From: Qipengyuania marincola
Lineage (GTDB): Bacteria; Pseudomonadota; Alphaproteobacteria; Sphingomonadales; Sphingomonadaceae
DNA: 64,000 bases
Assembly: GCF_029688625.1 (NCBI RefSeq)
Contig: NZ_JARULC010000003.1
Span: 620,001-684,000, forward strand
Direction of reading: 5' to 3'
Made by a program: the position numbers and the translations under genes. This document shows positions 1 through 9,141 of the stretch, piece after piece. Each line of letters starts with the position of its first letter. Positions within the stretch are counted from its first letter, which is position 1. Below the pieces are notes generated by a model. It was given only the letters and a program-made list of their open reading frames with translations, had not been told where the DNA came from and ran no database searches.

Positions 1-384
1 CAGGAGGCCGCTCGATCCCATGACAGCGAGCGTTACGACACTTTCGGCCAGAGCCGAACCTTCATATCCCTCGCCGGCCATCGGCAGCGCCTGACTGGCC
101 CCGCTCACTGCGGCAAGCGTAATCCCGACCCACAGGCCGACCATGCCGATCGCAAGCGTCCTCCGCGCAATCTGTTCAGCATGTTGGCCGAGTTTGACCG
201 TGCTCCAGAGCGCGCCCGCAATCATCACCGCCATTCCGCTTTGTACGGCATCGAGGTGCGCGGACAGCGCCATCCGCGGATTGGCGTGAAAGTCCACTAC
301 AGCGCCCTGCAGGATGCCCGCCATGAACAGTGCCGCCCCCGTGATGACCAGCGAACGACCGGCCGGGGTCAGCGTAAGGTGCAT
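1..384 (-). CDS. Membrane protein, hydroxylaminobenzene-mutase-like (3' end cut by window)
   Basis: The first 128 codons are visible and the frame is open to the window edge, so the C-terminus is missing. The ATG at 384-382 overlaps the gatB stop by one base (TGATG), so the gene is coupled to gatB. Hydrophobic helices lie near residues 12-30, 45-60 and 73-92, with a fourth beginning at the edge. The loop after helix 1 carries NPRMALSAHLDAVQSG, which recalls the conserved NPRM-x-L-SAHLEG region of hydroxylaminobenzene mutase (HabA-type) membrane proteins. The family call rests on recall of that motif. A generic small integral membrane protein is the alternative. Confidence 0.5.
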   Translation of the reverse strand, partial: MHLTLTPAGRSLVITGAALFMAGILQGAVVDFHANPRMALSAHLDAVQSGMAVMIAGALWSTVKLGQHAEQIARRTLAIGMVGLWVGITLAAVSGASQALPMAGEGYEGSALAESVVTLAVMGSSGLL

Positions 385-1886
385 CAACCCAGCTTGTCCT
401 TCAGGATCTGGTTGACCACCGCCGGATTGGCCTTGCCCTGCATCGCCTTCATCGTTTGGCCGACGAAGAAGCCGAACAGCTTGTCCTTGCCGCCCCGGTA
501 CTCTTCGACCTTGTCGGCATTGTTTGCGATGATGTCATCGATCGCGGCTTCGATCGCGCCGGTGTCGCTGACCTGCTTGAGGCCCTCGGTGTCGGCCACT
601 TCCTCGGGGTCGCGACCGGTCTTGAGGACGATCTCGTAGATTTCCTTGGCCTGCCCGCCCGAAATCTCGCCCTTGTCCTGCATGGCGAGGATACTGGCTT
701 GCGCTTCGGCGGTGGCGTTGGCCGGATCGGCCTCGTCGCCGAGCGACTTCATCACGCCGGGCGCGACCGAGAGCGCCCAGTTGGCGACCTGCGTCGCGAC
801 CTTGGCTTCAGGCTTGCCGATCTTCGCGGCAGTCGCGGCGAGCAGCGTTTCGAACCGACCGAAGGTCTCGACCTCGGCCGTCAGCTCGCGCGCATTGTAG
901 GGCGTGAGGCCGAGTTCGGTCTCGTAGCGTGCGCGCTTGGCGTCGGGCAGTTCGGGCAACGAGGCGCGGCATTCCTCGAGAAATTCGTCCTCCAGCTCCA
1001 GCGGCAGCAGGTCCGGATCGGGGAAGTAGCGATAATCATGCGCGTCTTCCTTGCTGCGCATGGTCCGAGTGGTGCCGGTATTGGGATCGAACAGGCGCGT
1101 TTCCTGATCAATCGTGCCGCCGTTCTCCAGCACATCGACCTGGCGGTTCGCCTCATATTCGATAACCTGCATGACGAAGCGCACGGAGTTCACATTCTTC
1201 GTCTCGGTCCTCGTTCCGAATTCCTCGCCCGGCTTGCGTACGCTGACATTGACGTCGGCGCGCATCGAGCCTTCTTCCATGTTCCCGTCGCACGAGCCGA
1301 CGTAACGCAGGATCGAGCGCAGCTTGCGAACATAGGCCCCGGCTTCCGCAGGCGAGCGCATGTCGGGCTTGGAGACGATCTCCATCAGCGCCACGCCGCT
1401 GCGGTTCAAGTCGACATAGGACATGGTCGGATGCTGGTCGTGCATCAGCTTGCCCGCGTCCTGCTCGACATGGATACGCTCGATACCGATGACCTTGTCT
1501 TCGGCGATACCGGCCTTCTCGTCCGCCTCGATCAGCAGCTGCCCCTCGCCCACGATCGGGTGATAGAGCTGGCTGATCTGGTAGCCCTGCGGCAGATCGG
1601 CGTAGAAGTAGTTCTTGCGATCGAACCGGCTGTATTTGTTGATCTGCGCCTCGATCGCCATGCCGGTGCGTACCGCCTGGCGGATGCACTCCGCATTGGG
1701 CACGGGCAGCATGCCGGGCATCGCCGCATCGACGAGGCTGACCTGCGTATTCGGCTCCGCCCCGAAGGCGGTCGAGGCGCCGGAGAACAGCTTGGCCTTG
1801 GAAGTGACCTGCGCATGGACCTCAAGGCCGATCACGACCTCCCACTCTCCCGTTGCGCCCTGGATACGGTAAGTGCTCACCACCAT
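384..1886 (-). CDS. gatB: Aspartyl/glutamyl-tRNA(Asn/Gln) amidotransferase subunit B
   Basis: GatB is the tRNA-binding kinase subunit of GatCAB. It phosphorylates Glu or Asp on mischarged tRNA-Gln or tRNA-Asn before transamidation in the cytosol. The 500-residue product matches the family length. It starts with the hallmark [13 protein letters not shown] segment, followed by the catalytic cradle, and ends in a YqeY-like helical domain. The ATG at 1886 overlaps the gatA end by 10 bases. A GTG at 1880 is an alternative giving the N-terminus MSTYRIQG. The order gatC-gatA-gatB on the minus strand is the standard operon. A longer open frame to 2156 only reads back through gatA and is rejected. Confidence 0.96.
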   Translation of the reverse strand: MVVSTYRIQGATGEWEVVIGLEVHAQVTSKAKLFSGASTAFGAEPNTQVSLVDAAMPGMLPVPNAECIRQAVRTGMAIEAQINKYSRFDRKNYFYADLPQGYQISQLYHPIVGEGQLLIEADEKAGIAEDKVIGIERIHVEQDAGKLMHDQHPTMSYVDLNRSGVALMEIVSKPDMRSPAEAGAYVRKLRSILRYVGSCDGNMEEGSMRADVNVSVRKPGEEFGTRTETKNVNSVRFVMQVIEYEANRQVDVLENGGTIDQETRLFDPNTGTTRTMRSKEDAHDYRYFPDPDLLPLELEDEFLEECRASLPELPDAKRARYETELGLTPYNARELTAEVETFGRFETLLAATAAKIGKPEAKVATQVANWALSVAPGVMKSLGDEADPANATAEAQASILAMQDKGEISGGQAKEIYEIVLKTGRDPEEVADTEGLKQVSDTGAIEAAIDDIIANNADKVEEYRGGKDKLFGFFVGQTMKAMQGKANPAVVNQILKDKLG

Positions 1887-3370
1887 TTCTCCGGTTTCGC
1901 GGTGAAGTTCGCGCGCTGCTGGATCGCCAGCCCTGCGTTCAGCACGCCCTGTTCGTCGAAGGGCTTGCCGACGATCTGCAGGCCGAGCGGCAGGCCGTCT
2001 GCATTGACCGTCGCGGGCACGCTCATCGCCGGCAGGCCGGCGAGGCTTGCGGGCACGGCGAAGACGTCGTTCAGATACATCGTCAGCGGATCGTCGTTGA
2101 GCGAACCCAGCGGAAAGCTCGCCGTCGGCGTGGTCGGCGCGAGGATCGCGTCGCACTGGCCGAAGGCTTCCGCGAAGTCGCGGCTCACCAGCGTGCGGAC
2201 CTTCTGCGCCTGGTTGTAATAGGCGTCGTAGAAGCCGGCCGAGAGCACATAGGTGCCGATCAGGATACGGCGTTTGACTTCGTCGCCAAAGCCTTCGGCG
2301 CGGGTGGCGGCGTACATGTCCTGCAGGCCCGCCCCGTCGGGCAGGTCACGCAGGCCGTAACGCACGCCGTCATAGCGCGCGAGATTGCTCGAGGCTTCGG
2401 CGGGGGCGACGATGTAATAGGCGGGCAGCGCGTATTTCGTGTGCGGCAGCGAGACGTCGACGATCTCCGCGCCCGCGTCGCGCAGCCATTCCTTGCCCTG
2501 CTCCCACGACTTGAGGATTTCCTCGTCGGTTCCTTCCATGCGGTATTCGCGCGGAATACCGATGCGCTTGTCCTTGAGATCGGCCGAGAGGCCCGCTTCC
2601 CATGCGGGCACGTCCATCTTCAGGCTGGTCGCGTCCTTCGGATCGAAGCCGGCCATCGCCTCCAGCATGATCGCGCAATCTTCGACCGTGCGGGCCATCG
2701 GGCCGGCCTGGTCGAGGCTGCTGGCAAAGGCGACGACGCCCCAGCGGCTGCAGCGGCCATAGGTCGGCTTGATGCCCGTGATGCCGGCAAAGGCGGCGGG
2801 CTGGCGGATCGAGCCGCCGGTATCGGTGCCGGTGGCGGCCGGCGCAATGCGCGCGGCGACTGCGGCGGAGGAGCCGCCCGAAGAGCCACCCGGGCTCATC
2901 GCGGCATTGCTGCCTTCCTTGCGCCAGGGCGAATTGACGTTGCCGAAATAGCTGGTCTCGTTGGAGGAGCCCATCGCGAACTGGTCGAGATTGAGCTTGC
3001 CCAGCATGCCCGCACCCGCATCCCACAGGTTCTGCGACACGGTGCTTTCGTACTGCGGCGTAAAGCCTTCGAGGATGTGGCTTGCGGCCGTGGTCTGCAC
3101 GCCCCTGGTGGCGAACAAGTCCTTCATGCCGATGGGCACGCCGCCCATCTTGCCGAGGTCTTCGCCCTTGGCGCGCTTGGCATCGACCGCATCCGCGGCG
3201 GCGAGCGCATGGTCGGGCGTGGTGATGATGAAAGCATTGAGCGCAGCAGCTTCCGCAACGGCAGCGTTGAACGCCTCGGCCACTTCGCGCGCCGTGAAAT
3301 CGCCGCCGGCGACGCCGTCGCGGATGTCCTTGACGCCAAGATTTGTAAGCTTGTTAGCGGTCTTTGGCAT
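1877..3370 (-). CDS. gatA: Aspartyl/glutamyl-tRNA(Asn/Gln) amidotransferase subunit A
   Basis: GatA is the glutaminase subunit of GatCAB and releases ammonia from glutamine for the GatB site. The 497-residue protein has the amidase-signature catalytic triad: Lys in [10 protein letters not shown] near residue 79, the cis-Ser in [15 protein letters not shown], and the nucleophilic Ser in [15 protein letters not shown]. Its ATG overlaps the gatC stop by one base and its TGA lies inside the gatB start region, so all three subunits are translationally coupled. Length and motif spacing are normal. Confidence 0.97.
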   Translation of the reverse strand: MPKTANKLTNLGVKDIRDGVAGGDFTAREVAEAFNAAVAEAAALNAFIITTPDHALAAADAVDAKRAKGEDLGKMGGVPIGMKDLFATRGVQTTAASHILEGFTPQYESTVSQNLWDAGAGMLGKLNLDQFAMGSSNETSYFGNVNSPWRKEGSNAAMSPGGSSGGSSAAVAARIAPAATGTDTGGSIRQPAAFAGITGIKPTYGRCSRWGVVAFASSLDQAGPMARTVEDCAIMLEAMAGFDPKDATSLKMDVPAWEAGLSADLKDKRIGIPREYRMEGTDEEILKSWEQGKEWLRDAGAEIVDVSLPHTKYALPAYYIVAPAEASSNLARYDGVRYGLRDLPDGAGLQDMYAATRAEGFGDEVKRRILIGTYVLSAGFYDAYYNQAQKVRTLVSRDFAEAFGQCDAILAPTTPTASFPLGSLNDDPLTMYLNDVFAVPASLAGLPAMSVPATVNADGLPLGLQIVGKPFDEQGVLNAGLAIQQRANFTAKPEKWW

Positions 3371-3672
3371 TATTCGATCACCTTCGGCACGCCGAAGAAG
3401 CCATGTTCGGCCGCGGGAGCATTGGCGAGCACATCCTCGCGACGACCGCCGGCGGTCTCGGGAATGGCATCGACAACGTCATCGCGCAGGCGAAGGTGGT
3501 TCTCGATCACCGCGGTCATGGGCTCGACACCGGAGCAATCGACTTCTCCCAGCTGCTCGACCCAGTCGAGAATGCCGTTGAGCTCGGGCACCATGCGCTC
3601 GAGCTCTTCGTCACCCATCTTGATTCGCGCCAGCGAGGCGATCTTCGCCACTGTGGCCTTATCGACGGACAT
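3370..3672 (-). CDS. gatC: Aspartyl/glutamyl-tRNA(Asn/Gln) amidotransferase subunit C
   Basis: This 100-residue subunit wraps around the GatA/GatB interface and stabilises the complex. The product begins [17 protein letters not shown] and continues with the two-helix plus extended-belt layout of GatC, including the PMTAV segment and a C-terminal [10 protein letters not shown]. The ATG at 3672 is preceded by AAAGGA about 8 bases upstream. The open frame extends 21 codons further, but that part has no family match. It heads the gatCAB operon, so the promoter should lie in the roughly 90-base gap before the FKBP gene end. Confidence 0.95.
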   Translation of the reverse strand: MSVDKATVAKIASLARIKMGDEELERMVPELNGILDWVEQLGEVDCSGVEPMTAVIENHLRLRDDVVDAIPETAGGRREDVLANAPAAEHGFFGVPKVIE

Positions 3673-3762
3673 GTCGGCCGTCCTTTCAAATCCTAGCGTT
3701 GGACAGTTCGCGAAGCGGGCTAGCAGCGCCGCCACGCGCCTTCAAGAATGCCGTAGCCCGCC

Positions 3763-4323
3763 CTATTCGACAGGGGGCGTGCCGTCCGGTTGCTGTTGCT
3801 GTTGCTGCTGCATCATCTGCTGCATCGCGGCTGCCCTGGCCTGAAAGTCCGCCTCGCTCATGAAATCGACCACTTCAACCTCGAAAGTAAGATCCGCATT
3901 CGGGGGGATCGGCGAGCCCGGCGGCGGCGTGGCGCCATAGGCCTGCTCGGCAGGAATGGTCAGGACATACTGCCCGCCCTTCTTCATCTGCGTGAGGCCG
4001 GTGATGAAGCCATCGATGATCGCCCCCTCCTGGAGCAGCAGCGGATTGCCGTCGGGGAACAGTCCCGGCGGGATCGGCAGCGGCTGCGACCGGTCGAACT
4101 CGGTGCCGTCGGCGAGTTTGCCGACATAGTTCACGAAGACGACATCGCCCATCTGCGGCGATGCGCCGGTGCCTTCGCTGATCGTCTCGACGCCCAGCCC
4201 CTTGGGCGTTGCCGCCCAGGCAAGCCCTGCCCCCAGCAGGATCGCAACGATCACGCCGATCCAGAGCTTGGTGAGCGAGCCCTTGGCGATGGGCTGGAGG
4301 GGAACGCGGGTAACTTCGGTCAT
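3763..4323 (-). CDS. FKBP-type peptidyl-prolyl cis-trans isomerase, membrane-anchored
   Basis: This isomerase catalyses proline cis-trans isomerisation to assist protein folding. The 186-residue protein has one N-terminal transmembrane segment near residues 20-37 (LWIGVIVAILLGAGLAWA). The FKBP fold follows from about residue 50, with VFVNYVGKLADGTEFDRS and the closing NADLTFEVEVVDF. It probably faces the periplasm from the inner membrane. The C-terminus is a methionine/glutamine-rich tail (MQQMMQQQQQQQ) encoded by a CTG/TTG-type trinucleotide tract near 3790-3826. It lies 77 bases downstream of rpsU, with a terminator between them. Confidence 0.9.
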   Translation of the reverse strand: MTEVTRVPLQPIAKGSLTKLWIGVIVAILLGAGLAWAATPKGLGVETISEGTGASPQMGDVVFVNYVGKLADGTEFDRSQPLPIPPGLFPDGNPLLLQEGAIIDGFITGLTQMKKGGQYVLTIPAEQAYGATPPPGSPIPPNADLTFEVEVVDFMSEADFQARAAAMQQMMQQQQQQQPDGTPPVE

Positions 4324-4345
4324 GAAAATAGGTCCTGATACGCAA

Positions 4346-4369
4346 AGGGCGCGGATTTCTCCGCGCCCT
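4346..4369 (-). terminator. Rho-independent terminator of rpsU
   Basis: A perfect 9-bp stem (AGGGCGCGG with CCGCGCCCT) closes a 6-base loop and is followed on the minus strand by a short TTT run. It sits between the rpsU stop and the FKBP start. The weak T-tract suggests partial read-through is possible. Confidence 0.6.
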
Positions 4370-4400
4370 CATGGCTTAGCTTGGAATTGGTGGCAACGGC

Positions 4401-4607
4401 TTACTTGACGCCGTCACGCTCCATGCGCTTGCGCTCGAGCTTGCGGGCGCGGCGAACGGCGGCGGCCTTTTCGCGGGCGCGCTTTTCGCTCGGCTTTTCA
4501 TAGTGGCGGCGCAGCTTCATTTCGCGATAGACGCCTTCCCGCTGCAGCTTCTTCTTGAGCGCGCGGAGGGCCTGGTCGACATTGTTATCGCGAACGATGA
4601 TCTGCAT
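4401..4607 (-). CDS. rpsU: 30S ribosomal protein S21
   Basis: S21 is a small basic protein of the 30S platform that assists initiation. The 68-residue product starts [20 protein letters not shown] and continues with the arginine/lysine-rich helices typical of alphaproteobacterial S21 ([20 protein letters not shown]). The open frame extends far upstream to 4880, but only this part matches the family, and GAGG lies about 11 bases before the ATG at 4607. A 254-base divergent region separates it from crcB and contains a TATAAG element near 4678 that may be its -10 box; no -35 is clear. Confidence 0.96.
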   Translation of the reverse strand: MQIIVRDNNVDQALRALKKKLQREGVYREMKLRRHYEKPSEKRAREKAAAVRRARKLERKRMERDGVK

Positions 4608-4861
4608 AAATTCAACAACCTCACTAAGCGGGACAGAGCCCGCCGCTGCGGGGGTGCCTCCTGTAAAACGGTTTCGCTTATAGAACGAAAAGCGCGCCGA
4701 ATCCGTTCCGGATCGGCTCGAATGTGGGCGCACATACGGATTCGGGCAGGAAAAGGCAAGCGCCCTTCGCCACAATCCGTCAGGGCTGATCGCCCACATC
4801 CGGTTTGTCGCGAAGCCGCTATTCCCGTTTCGCGCGCGAGGCGCTAGGGGCGCTTGCAGCA

Positions 4862-5272
4862 ATGTCGACCTATTCCCCAATCCTTGCCAGCCTCAACGTC
4901 GCTCTCGGCGGCGCGATCGGCGCCGTGCTGCGCTATCAGCTGGGTCGCGGCATGACCTGGTGGCTCGGCCCGCAGATGGTCTCGCTGTTCCCCTGGGCGA
5001 CGCTTGCCGCCAATGCGGTCGGCAGTCTCGCCATGGGGCTGCTGGCCGGATGGCTGGCAGTCCGCTCGAGCGGAGATGGCGAGCAACTGCGCCTGCTGCT
5101 GGGCGTCGGCCTGCTGGGCGGCTTCACCACCTTCAGCGCCTTCAGCCTGGAGATGGTGCTGATGATCGAGCGCGGACAGTATCTCTTTGCCGCGCTTTAT
5201 GCAGTACTCAGCTTCGCCCTCGCGATCAGCGGCCTGATCGTGGGCCTCACCCTGATGCGGAGCTTCGCATGA
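4862..5272 (+). CDS. crcB: Fluoride ion transporter CrcB
   Basis: CrcB (Fluc) exports fluoride as a dual-topology dimeric channel in the inner membrane. The 136-residue protein has four hydrophobic helices and the signatures [14 protein letters not shown] near the N-terminus, NAVGS in helix 2, and [12 protein letters not shown] in helix 3 (central Na+ site and phenylalanine box). The ATG at 4862 was chosen because the family begins just before the first helix; the 19 upstream codons have no match. I found no fluoride riboswitch upstream. The TGA overlaps the next gene's ATG (ATGA), starting a coupled series of genes. Confidence 0.93.
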   Translation: MSTYSPILASLNVALGGAIGAVLRYQLGRGMTWWLGPQMVSLFPWATLAANAVGSLAMGLLAGWLAVRSSGDGEQLRLLLGVGLLGGFTTFSAFSLEMVLMIERGQYLFAALYAVLSFALAISGLIVGLTLMRSFA

Positions 5273-6393
5273 AAACCGCCGACGAAGTCCGCACATTTAC
5301 CGTCGAACCTGACGATGACGGCGTCCGACTGGACCGCTGGTTCAAGCGGCACCTGCCGCAGGTCGGCTTTGGCACGGTCAGCAAATGGGCGCGCACCGGG
5401 CAGATTCGCGTCGATGGCAAGCGCGCCAAGCCCGACGACAGGATTGCGACAGGCCAGCAGATTCGGGTGCCCCCGGGCGGCGATACGCCCCATCGCAAAC
5501 CGAAAGCCAAGCGCCCTCTCACCGAGGCCGAGATCGCCAGCGCGCAGGATATGGTGATCGAGCAGACCAAAGGCGCGATCGTGCTCAACAAGCCGCCGGG
5601 CCTTGCCACACAGGGTGGCACCGGGACGACGCAGCATGTCGACGGCCTGCTCGACGCTTTCGCGCCGGGAGAGGACGAGCAGCGCCCGCGCCTCGTCCAC
5701 CGGCTCGACAAGGATACCTCCGGCGTGCTGCTGATCGCGCGGACGCCGGGCAGCGCGGCTTTCTTCTCCAAGCGCTTTTCCGGCCGCAGCGCCAAGAAGA
5801 TTTACTGGGCACTGGTGGTCGGCGTGCCGGACATCAAGGAAGGCGTGATCGAGGCGCCGCTGGCCAAGCAGCCGGGCTCTGGCGGCGAGAAAATGCATGT
5901 CGATCACGAGGGCGGCCAACCGGCCAAGACCAAATACCGCGTGGTCGATAGCGCCGGGAAGAAAGCCGCCTGGCTTGAGCTTCAGCCGCTGACGGGCCGG
6001 ACGCACCAGCTGCGCGTCCATTGCGCGGCGATGGGCAATCCGATTGTCGGCGACGGCAAATATGGCGGTAAGGACGCCTTCCTCACCGGCTCGATCAGTA
6101 GAAAGATGCATTTGCACGCGCGGCGCCTGATCATCGACAGCCCCGATGGTGGCAAACTCGACACAACCGCCGAATTGCCAGAGCATTTCTCTGCCAGCAT
6201 GGAACAGCTCGGCTTCGACCCGACCCTCAGCGACGCGACACCGATGCGCGACGATCCGCCGCCTAAGAGCCGCGAGGAAAAGAAGCAGCAGGCGCGCCAG
6301 CACGCGAAGAACTATCGCAAGTCGCAACGCGGTCCGCGGCGCGCGCGCGGCGGTGCCGGCGGCAAGCCATCCAAGCCCAGGGGCAAGCGCTGA
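5269..6393 (+). CDS. RluA-family 23S rRNA pseudouridine synthase (RluC-like)
   Basis: It isomerises uridines in 23S rRNA. The 374-residue protein has an N-terminal S4 RNA-binding domain (about residues 10-70, DGVRLDRWFKRHLPQ). The catalytic domain follows, with RLVHRLDKDTSGVLLIART, whose Asp is the nucleophile, and the later motif LQPLTGRTHQLRVHC. A basic Arg/Lys-rich tail follows residue 330. It overlaps crcB upstream and shares one base with the next gene. RluC is the likeliest type because of the S4 domain and motif context, but the exact target uridines cannot be read from sequence. A second paralogue lies near 31.8-32.7 kb. Confidence 0.88.
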   Translation: MKTADEVRTFTVEPDDDGVRLDRWFKRHLPQVGFGTVSKWARTGQIRVDGKRAKPDDRIATGQQIRVPPGGDTPHRKPKAKRPLTEAEIASAQDMVIEQTKGAIVLNKPPGLATQGGTGTTQHVDGLLDAFAPGEDEQRPRLVHRLDKDTSGVLLIARTPGSAAFFSKRFSGRSAKKIYWALVVGVPDIKEGVIEAPLAKQPGSGGEKMHVDHEGGQPAKTKYRVVDSAGKKAAWLELQPLTGRTHQLRVHCAAMGNPIVGDGKYGGKDAFLTGSISRKMHLHARRLIIDSPDGGKLDTTAELPEHFSASMEQLGFDPTLSDATPMRDDPPPKSREEKKQQARQHAKNYRKSQRGPRRARGGAGGKPSKPRGKR

Positions 6394-6992
6394 TGCATCC
6401 CAACCCGCTGTTCCGAAGCGAAGACCGCGCCTTGCTCGAACAGCTAATCGAGGAGGCGGGCTTCGGAATGGTGTTCCTTACGACGCCCGCGGGTCCCCGG
6501 ATCGCTCACGTGCCCCTGCTGCTGACGCAGGATGGGCGGCTGCGCTTCCACCTTGCTCGGTCGAACATGCTGACCGAGCATCTGGAGGGAGCATGCGCCC
6601 TGGTGGTGGTCAATGGACCCGACGGCTATGTCAGTCCGCGCTGGTATGCCGATCGCCGCGAAGTGCCGTCGTGGGACTATGTCGCGCTCGAACTCGAAGG
6701 GACAGTATCCCGGCTCGATGACGCTGGGCTCGAGACGCTGCTGCACCAATCGATCGAGCATTTCGAGGTACGGCTCGGCGGGTCACAGTGGCGCGCAAGC
6801 GAAACCCCCGACGAGCGCTGGGCGCGGTTGTTCGAGGCAATCGTCGGGTTCGAGCTCGAGATCGAACAGTGGCGGCCGACGCTGAAGCTTTCGCAGAAGA
6901 AGCCGGCGGAGGTGCGCACCCGCATTGCCAAGGCGCAGGAAGCCCTCGGGAACGCCGGGCTGGCCGAATGGATGCGAAGGGTCCCGGCATGA
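6393..6992 (+). CDS. FMN-binding negative transcriptional regulator, PaiB family
   Basis: The 199-residue product has the PaiB pattern: MHPNPLFR at the start, FLTTPAGPRIAHVPLLL, then GYVSPRWYADRREVPSWDY, which contributes to the flavin-binding split-barrel. In Bacillus, PaiB influences protease and sporulation genes; in proteobacteria the role is poorly defined, so only the FMN-binding fold is secure. The ATG shares a base with the preceding pseudouridine synthase stop, and the TGA overlaps the next ATG. That makes it part of the crcB-to-ATP12 transcription unit. No DNA-binding helix-turn-helix is visible. Confidence 0.85.
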   Translation: MHPNPLFRSEDRALLEQLIEEAGFGMVFLTTPAGPRIAHVPLLLTQDGRLRFHLARSNMLTEHLEGACALVVVNGPDGYVSPRWYADRREVPSWDYVALELEGTVSRLDDAGLETLLHQSIEHFEVRLGGSQWRASETPDERWARLFEAIVGFELEIEQWRPTLKLSQKKPAEVRTRIAKAQEALGNAGLAEWMRRVPA

Positions 6993-7648
6993 GCCGGCTT
7001 GCCATCTTCGACTGCGACGGGACGCTGGTAGACGGCCAGGCTGCGGTTTGCGAGACGATGGAACGCGCCTTCGCAGCGGTTGGCGCACCGGCACCGGACC
7101 GCCGGTCGATCCGTCGCACCGTCGGGCTGAGCCTGCCGTTCGCCGTGCGCCAGTTGACGAACGACAGCTCGGACTTCGACAGCGGCCGGATCGTCGAGGC
7201 TTACAAGGAGCTGTTCCGCGAAACGCGCATGAGCGGCGCGCTGCATGAGCCGCTGTATGAAGGGATGGCCGATCTGCTCGGTCGGCTCGACCGGAACGGC
7301 TGGCTCCTCGGCGTTGCCACCGGCAAGAGCGACCGCGGTTTGCATGCCTGTCTCGAAACGCACGGGATAAAGCACCTGTTCGTCACCCTGCATGGGGCGG
7401 ACCGCTATCCGTCCAAACCGCATCCCGCCATGCTCGAAGCCGCGCTTGCCGAAGCCGGCGTCGGCGCGGGCAATGCGGTCATGATTGGCGACACCAGCTT
7501 CGACATGGAAATGGCCCGCGCGGCAGGTGTTCGCGCAGTGGGTGTCGCCTGGGGTTATCACGATATTGAGGAACTGATGAATAGCGGTGCCAGCGCGGTC
7601 GCGCAGGATATGGGCGAATTGGAGGCGATGATCGATGGCGGACACTGA
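6989..7648 (+). CDS. HAD-superfamily hydrolase, phosphoglycolate-phosphatase-like
   Basis: A soluble phosphomonoesterase of HAD subfamily IA, 219 residues. Motif I is FDCDGTLVDG near residues 6-15, with both catalytic aspartates. Motif II is the GVATGKSDRG region, motif III is the lysine in YPSKPHP, and motif IV is IGDTSFDMEMARAAG. A helical cap domain lies between motifs I and II. The substrate is unknown; phosphoglycolate or another small phosphate ester is the usual guess for such paralogues. It overlaps PaiB by four bases and the following membrane protein gene by 14 bases. Confidence 0.88.
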   Translation: MSRLAIFDCDGTLVDGQAAVCETMERAFAAVGAPAPDRRSIRRTVGLSLPFAVRQLTNDSSDFDSGRIVEAYKELFRETRMSGALHEPLYEGMADLLGRLDRNGWLLGVATGKSDRGLHACLETHGIKHLFVTLHGADRYPSKPHPAMLEAALAEAGVGAGNAVMIGDTSFDMEMARAAGVRAVGVAWGYHDIEELMNSGASAVAQDMGELEAMIDGGH

Positions 7649-7847
7649 TCCCGCAGCTGCGCGCTTCTGGCTGATGCAACTGCTGCGCCTGTCAGGCGCG
7701 GTGCTGGTGATGATCGGCGCCGCCATCATGGCCGAGGCGATCGACCTGCCCTTCGCCATTGGGCTCTTGCTCGTACTGCTGGGCCTTGCCGAATTCTTCG
7801 TGGTCCCCCGCCTGCTCGCGCGTCGCTGGAGGACGCCCAAGGAATGA
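7635..7847 (+). CDS. Small two-helix membrane protein
   Basis: A 70-residue protein with two hydrophobic helices, about residues 18-36 (LSGAVLVMIGAAIMAEAID) and 40-57 (FAIGLLLVLLGLAEFFVV). It ends in a basic tail (RLLARRWRTPKE) expected to stay cytoplasmic. I do not recognise a named family. It starts inside the 3' end of the HAD gene and ends with an ATGA overlap onto the ATP12 gene. Its position immediately before an F1-ATPase assembly factor may be meaningful, but that is only context. Confidence 0.75.
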   Translation: MADTDPAAARFWLMQLLRLSGAVLVMIGAAIMAEAIDLPFAIGLLLVLLGLAEFFVVPRLLARRWRTPKE

Positions 7848-8542
7848 AGCGCTTCTACAAGCAGGCCAAGGTCGAACACAGCGATCCCGGCTATTTCGTC
7901 ACGCTGGACGGGCGGCCGATCAAGACCCAGGGCGGCCAGCCGCAAGTCGTGCCGACGCTGACGCTGGCTGAGCGTATGGCGGCCGAGTGGCAGAACCAAA
8001 GCGAGGAGCTTGACCCGCAAGCCTTCGTATTCCGCGACATGGTCGATTATGCGCTGGACGTGCTGCCTACCGAGCGCGAGGCGACGGTCGAAAAATTGCT
8101 TCGCTACGCCGAAACGGACACCTTGTGCTATCGCGCAGATCCGGACGAGCCGCTGTGGCACCGGCAGCGTGATGTGTGGGAGCCTATGCTCGGAGCGCTC
8201 GAAAACAGCGAGGGAATCCGCTTCGAAAGGGTCAGCGGCGTCGTACACCGGCCCCATCCGAAGCAGACGATGGACGCGCTGCGCATGCGGATTGAACGGC
8301 TCGACCCGTTCCAGCTCGCGGCGCTGGAACAGCTAACCTCGCTCTCGGCATCGCTGTGCGTCGGCCTCGCCGCGCTGGAGGATGGCGCGGACGGCGAAAA
8401 ACTGTGGGACGCGGCCAATCTCGAAGAAGACTGGCAGGTCGAACAATGGGGCGCCGACGAGGAAGCGAGCGCGCGGCGCGAGAAGTGCAAGCGCGATTTC
8501 CTCAATGCAATGGAGTTTGCGACCGCCGCGCGCGGCCGCTAG
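7844..8542 (+). CDS. ATP12-family F1F0-ATPase assembly chaperone
   Basis: ATP12 chaperones bind the F1 alpha subunit during assembly in mitochondria, and alphaproteobacteria carry homologues. The 232-residue protein begins MKRFYKQAKVE, contains the N-terminal beta domain (YFVTLDGRPIKTQGG), and has the helical core with RDMVDYALDVLPTERE, ETDTLCYRADPDEPL and LSASLCVGLAALE, all typical of ATP12. It closes the crcB-led run. A convergent lipoprotein gene ends three bases downstream, with no obvious terminator in between. Confidence 0.9.
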   Translation: MKRFYKQAKVEHSDPGYFVTLDGRPIKTQGGQPQVVPTLTLAERMAAEWQNQSEELDPQAFVFRDMVDYALDVLPTEREATVEKLLRYAETDTLCYRADPDEPLWHRQRDVWEPMLGALENSEGIRFERVSGVVHRPHPKQTMDALRMRIERLDPFQLAALEQLTSLSASLCVGLAALEDGADGEKLWDAANLEEDWQVEQWGADEEASARREKCKRDFLNAMEFATAARGR

Positions 8543-8545
8543 CCG

Positions 8546-9130
8546 TCAGGTCATCCAGTCCGCAATCTGGCCCGCGACATCGTTCGCCGCCTGGTTCAGG
8601 GCGGGTGCGACGAAGGCGGTCTCGGCCGGCACGCCGGACACGCGCGCTTCGAAGCGGCGGGTCACGACATCGGAGCCCGACGAGCTGCGTACTGCGTCGA
8701 ACACCACCACGACCGAACCACTGCGCGCGTCATAGCCGAAGGTGCGCAAGGTGCCGTGCAGGCGATCGTTGGCCCCGACGCCGGGATCGTCGCCATCGAT
8801 CACCACGCGGCCGGTTTGCGTGCGAATGGTTTCCGCGACCAGCCGACGGAACAGGCGCGAAGGGCGCTCGACCCAGAAAGCATCCTGGAGATAGGCGAGT
8901 TCCGTGTCGTTGATCTGCACCGGAACGCGCGTAACGTCGAGCGATTGCGGCACTTCGAATTCGCTGATCGCGAGCGCGCTCTGCTGCGAACCGCTGCCCC
9001 CGGTTCCAGCCGGGGCCGTCGCTGTCGGTGTCAGGGTCAGCAGCTTTTCGGGCGCCTCGCCGCCAAAGCTGATGCAGCCAGCCAGCAGGCCAATCGGGGC
9101 CAGGGCGGCCAGCCGGGTGAAGCGGTTCAT
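8546..9130 (-). CDS. ABC-type transport auxiliary lipoprotein (PqiC/DUF330-like)
   Basis: A 194-residue outer-membrane or periplasmic lipoprotein with a type II signal and lipobox LLAGC, Cys at residue 19. The mature part has the ABC_trans_aux layout: an N-terminal strand with a threonine-rich linker, LAISEFEVPQSLDVTRVPV, AYLQDAFWVERPSRLFRRLV, and a C-terminal helix FVAPALNQAANDVAGQIADWM. Such proteins pair with MCE proteins as the lipid-acceptor or docking component. It is the last gene of the Mla-like operon, 11 bases after mlaD. The ATG at 9130 has GAGGGGC upstream; the in-frame start 15 bases earlier is less likely. Confidence 0.87.
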   Translation of the reverse strand: MNRFTRLAALAPIGLLAGCISFGGEAPEKLLTLTPTATAPAGTGGSGSQQSALAISEFEVPQSLDVTRVPVQINDTELAYLQDAFWVERPSRLFRRLVAETIRTQTGRVVIDGDDPGVGANDRLHGTLRTFGYDARSGSVVVVFDAVRSSSGSDVVTRRFEARVSGVPAETAFVAPALNQAANDVAGQIADWMT

Positions 9131-9141
9131 CGTCTGCCCCC

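Noticed and set aside
456-2219. Long plus-strand open frame opposite gatB and gatA
   Set aside because: Antisense shadow of GC-rich coding sequence with no domain; it crosses the gatA/gatB boundary.
1853-3844. 663-codon plus-strand frame opposite gatA and gatC, ending in poly-Cys/Leu
   Set aside because: Shadow; the end composition comes from the FKBP trinucleotide tract read in the wrong frame.
4608-4861. Possible fluoride riboswitch upstream of crcB
   Set aside because: I found no conserved GGNGAUGG-type core or pseudoknot-like loops, only GC-rich hairpins.
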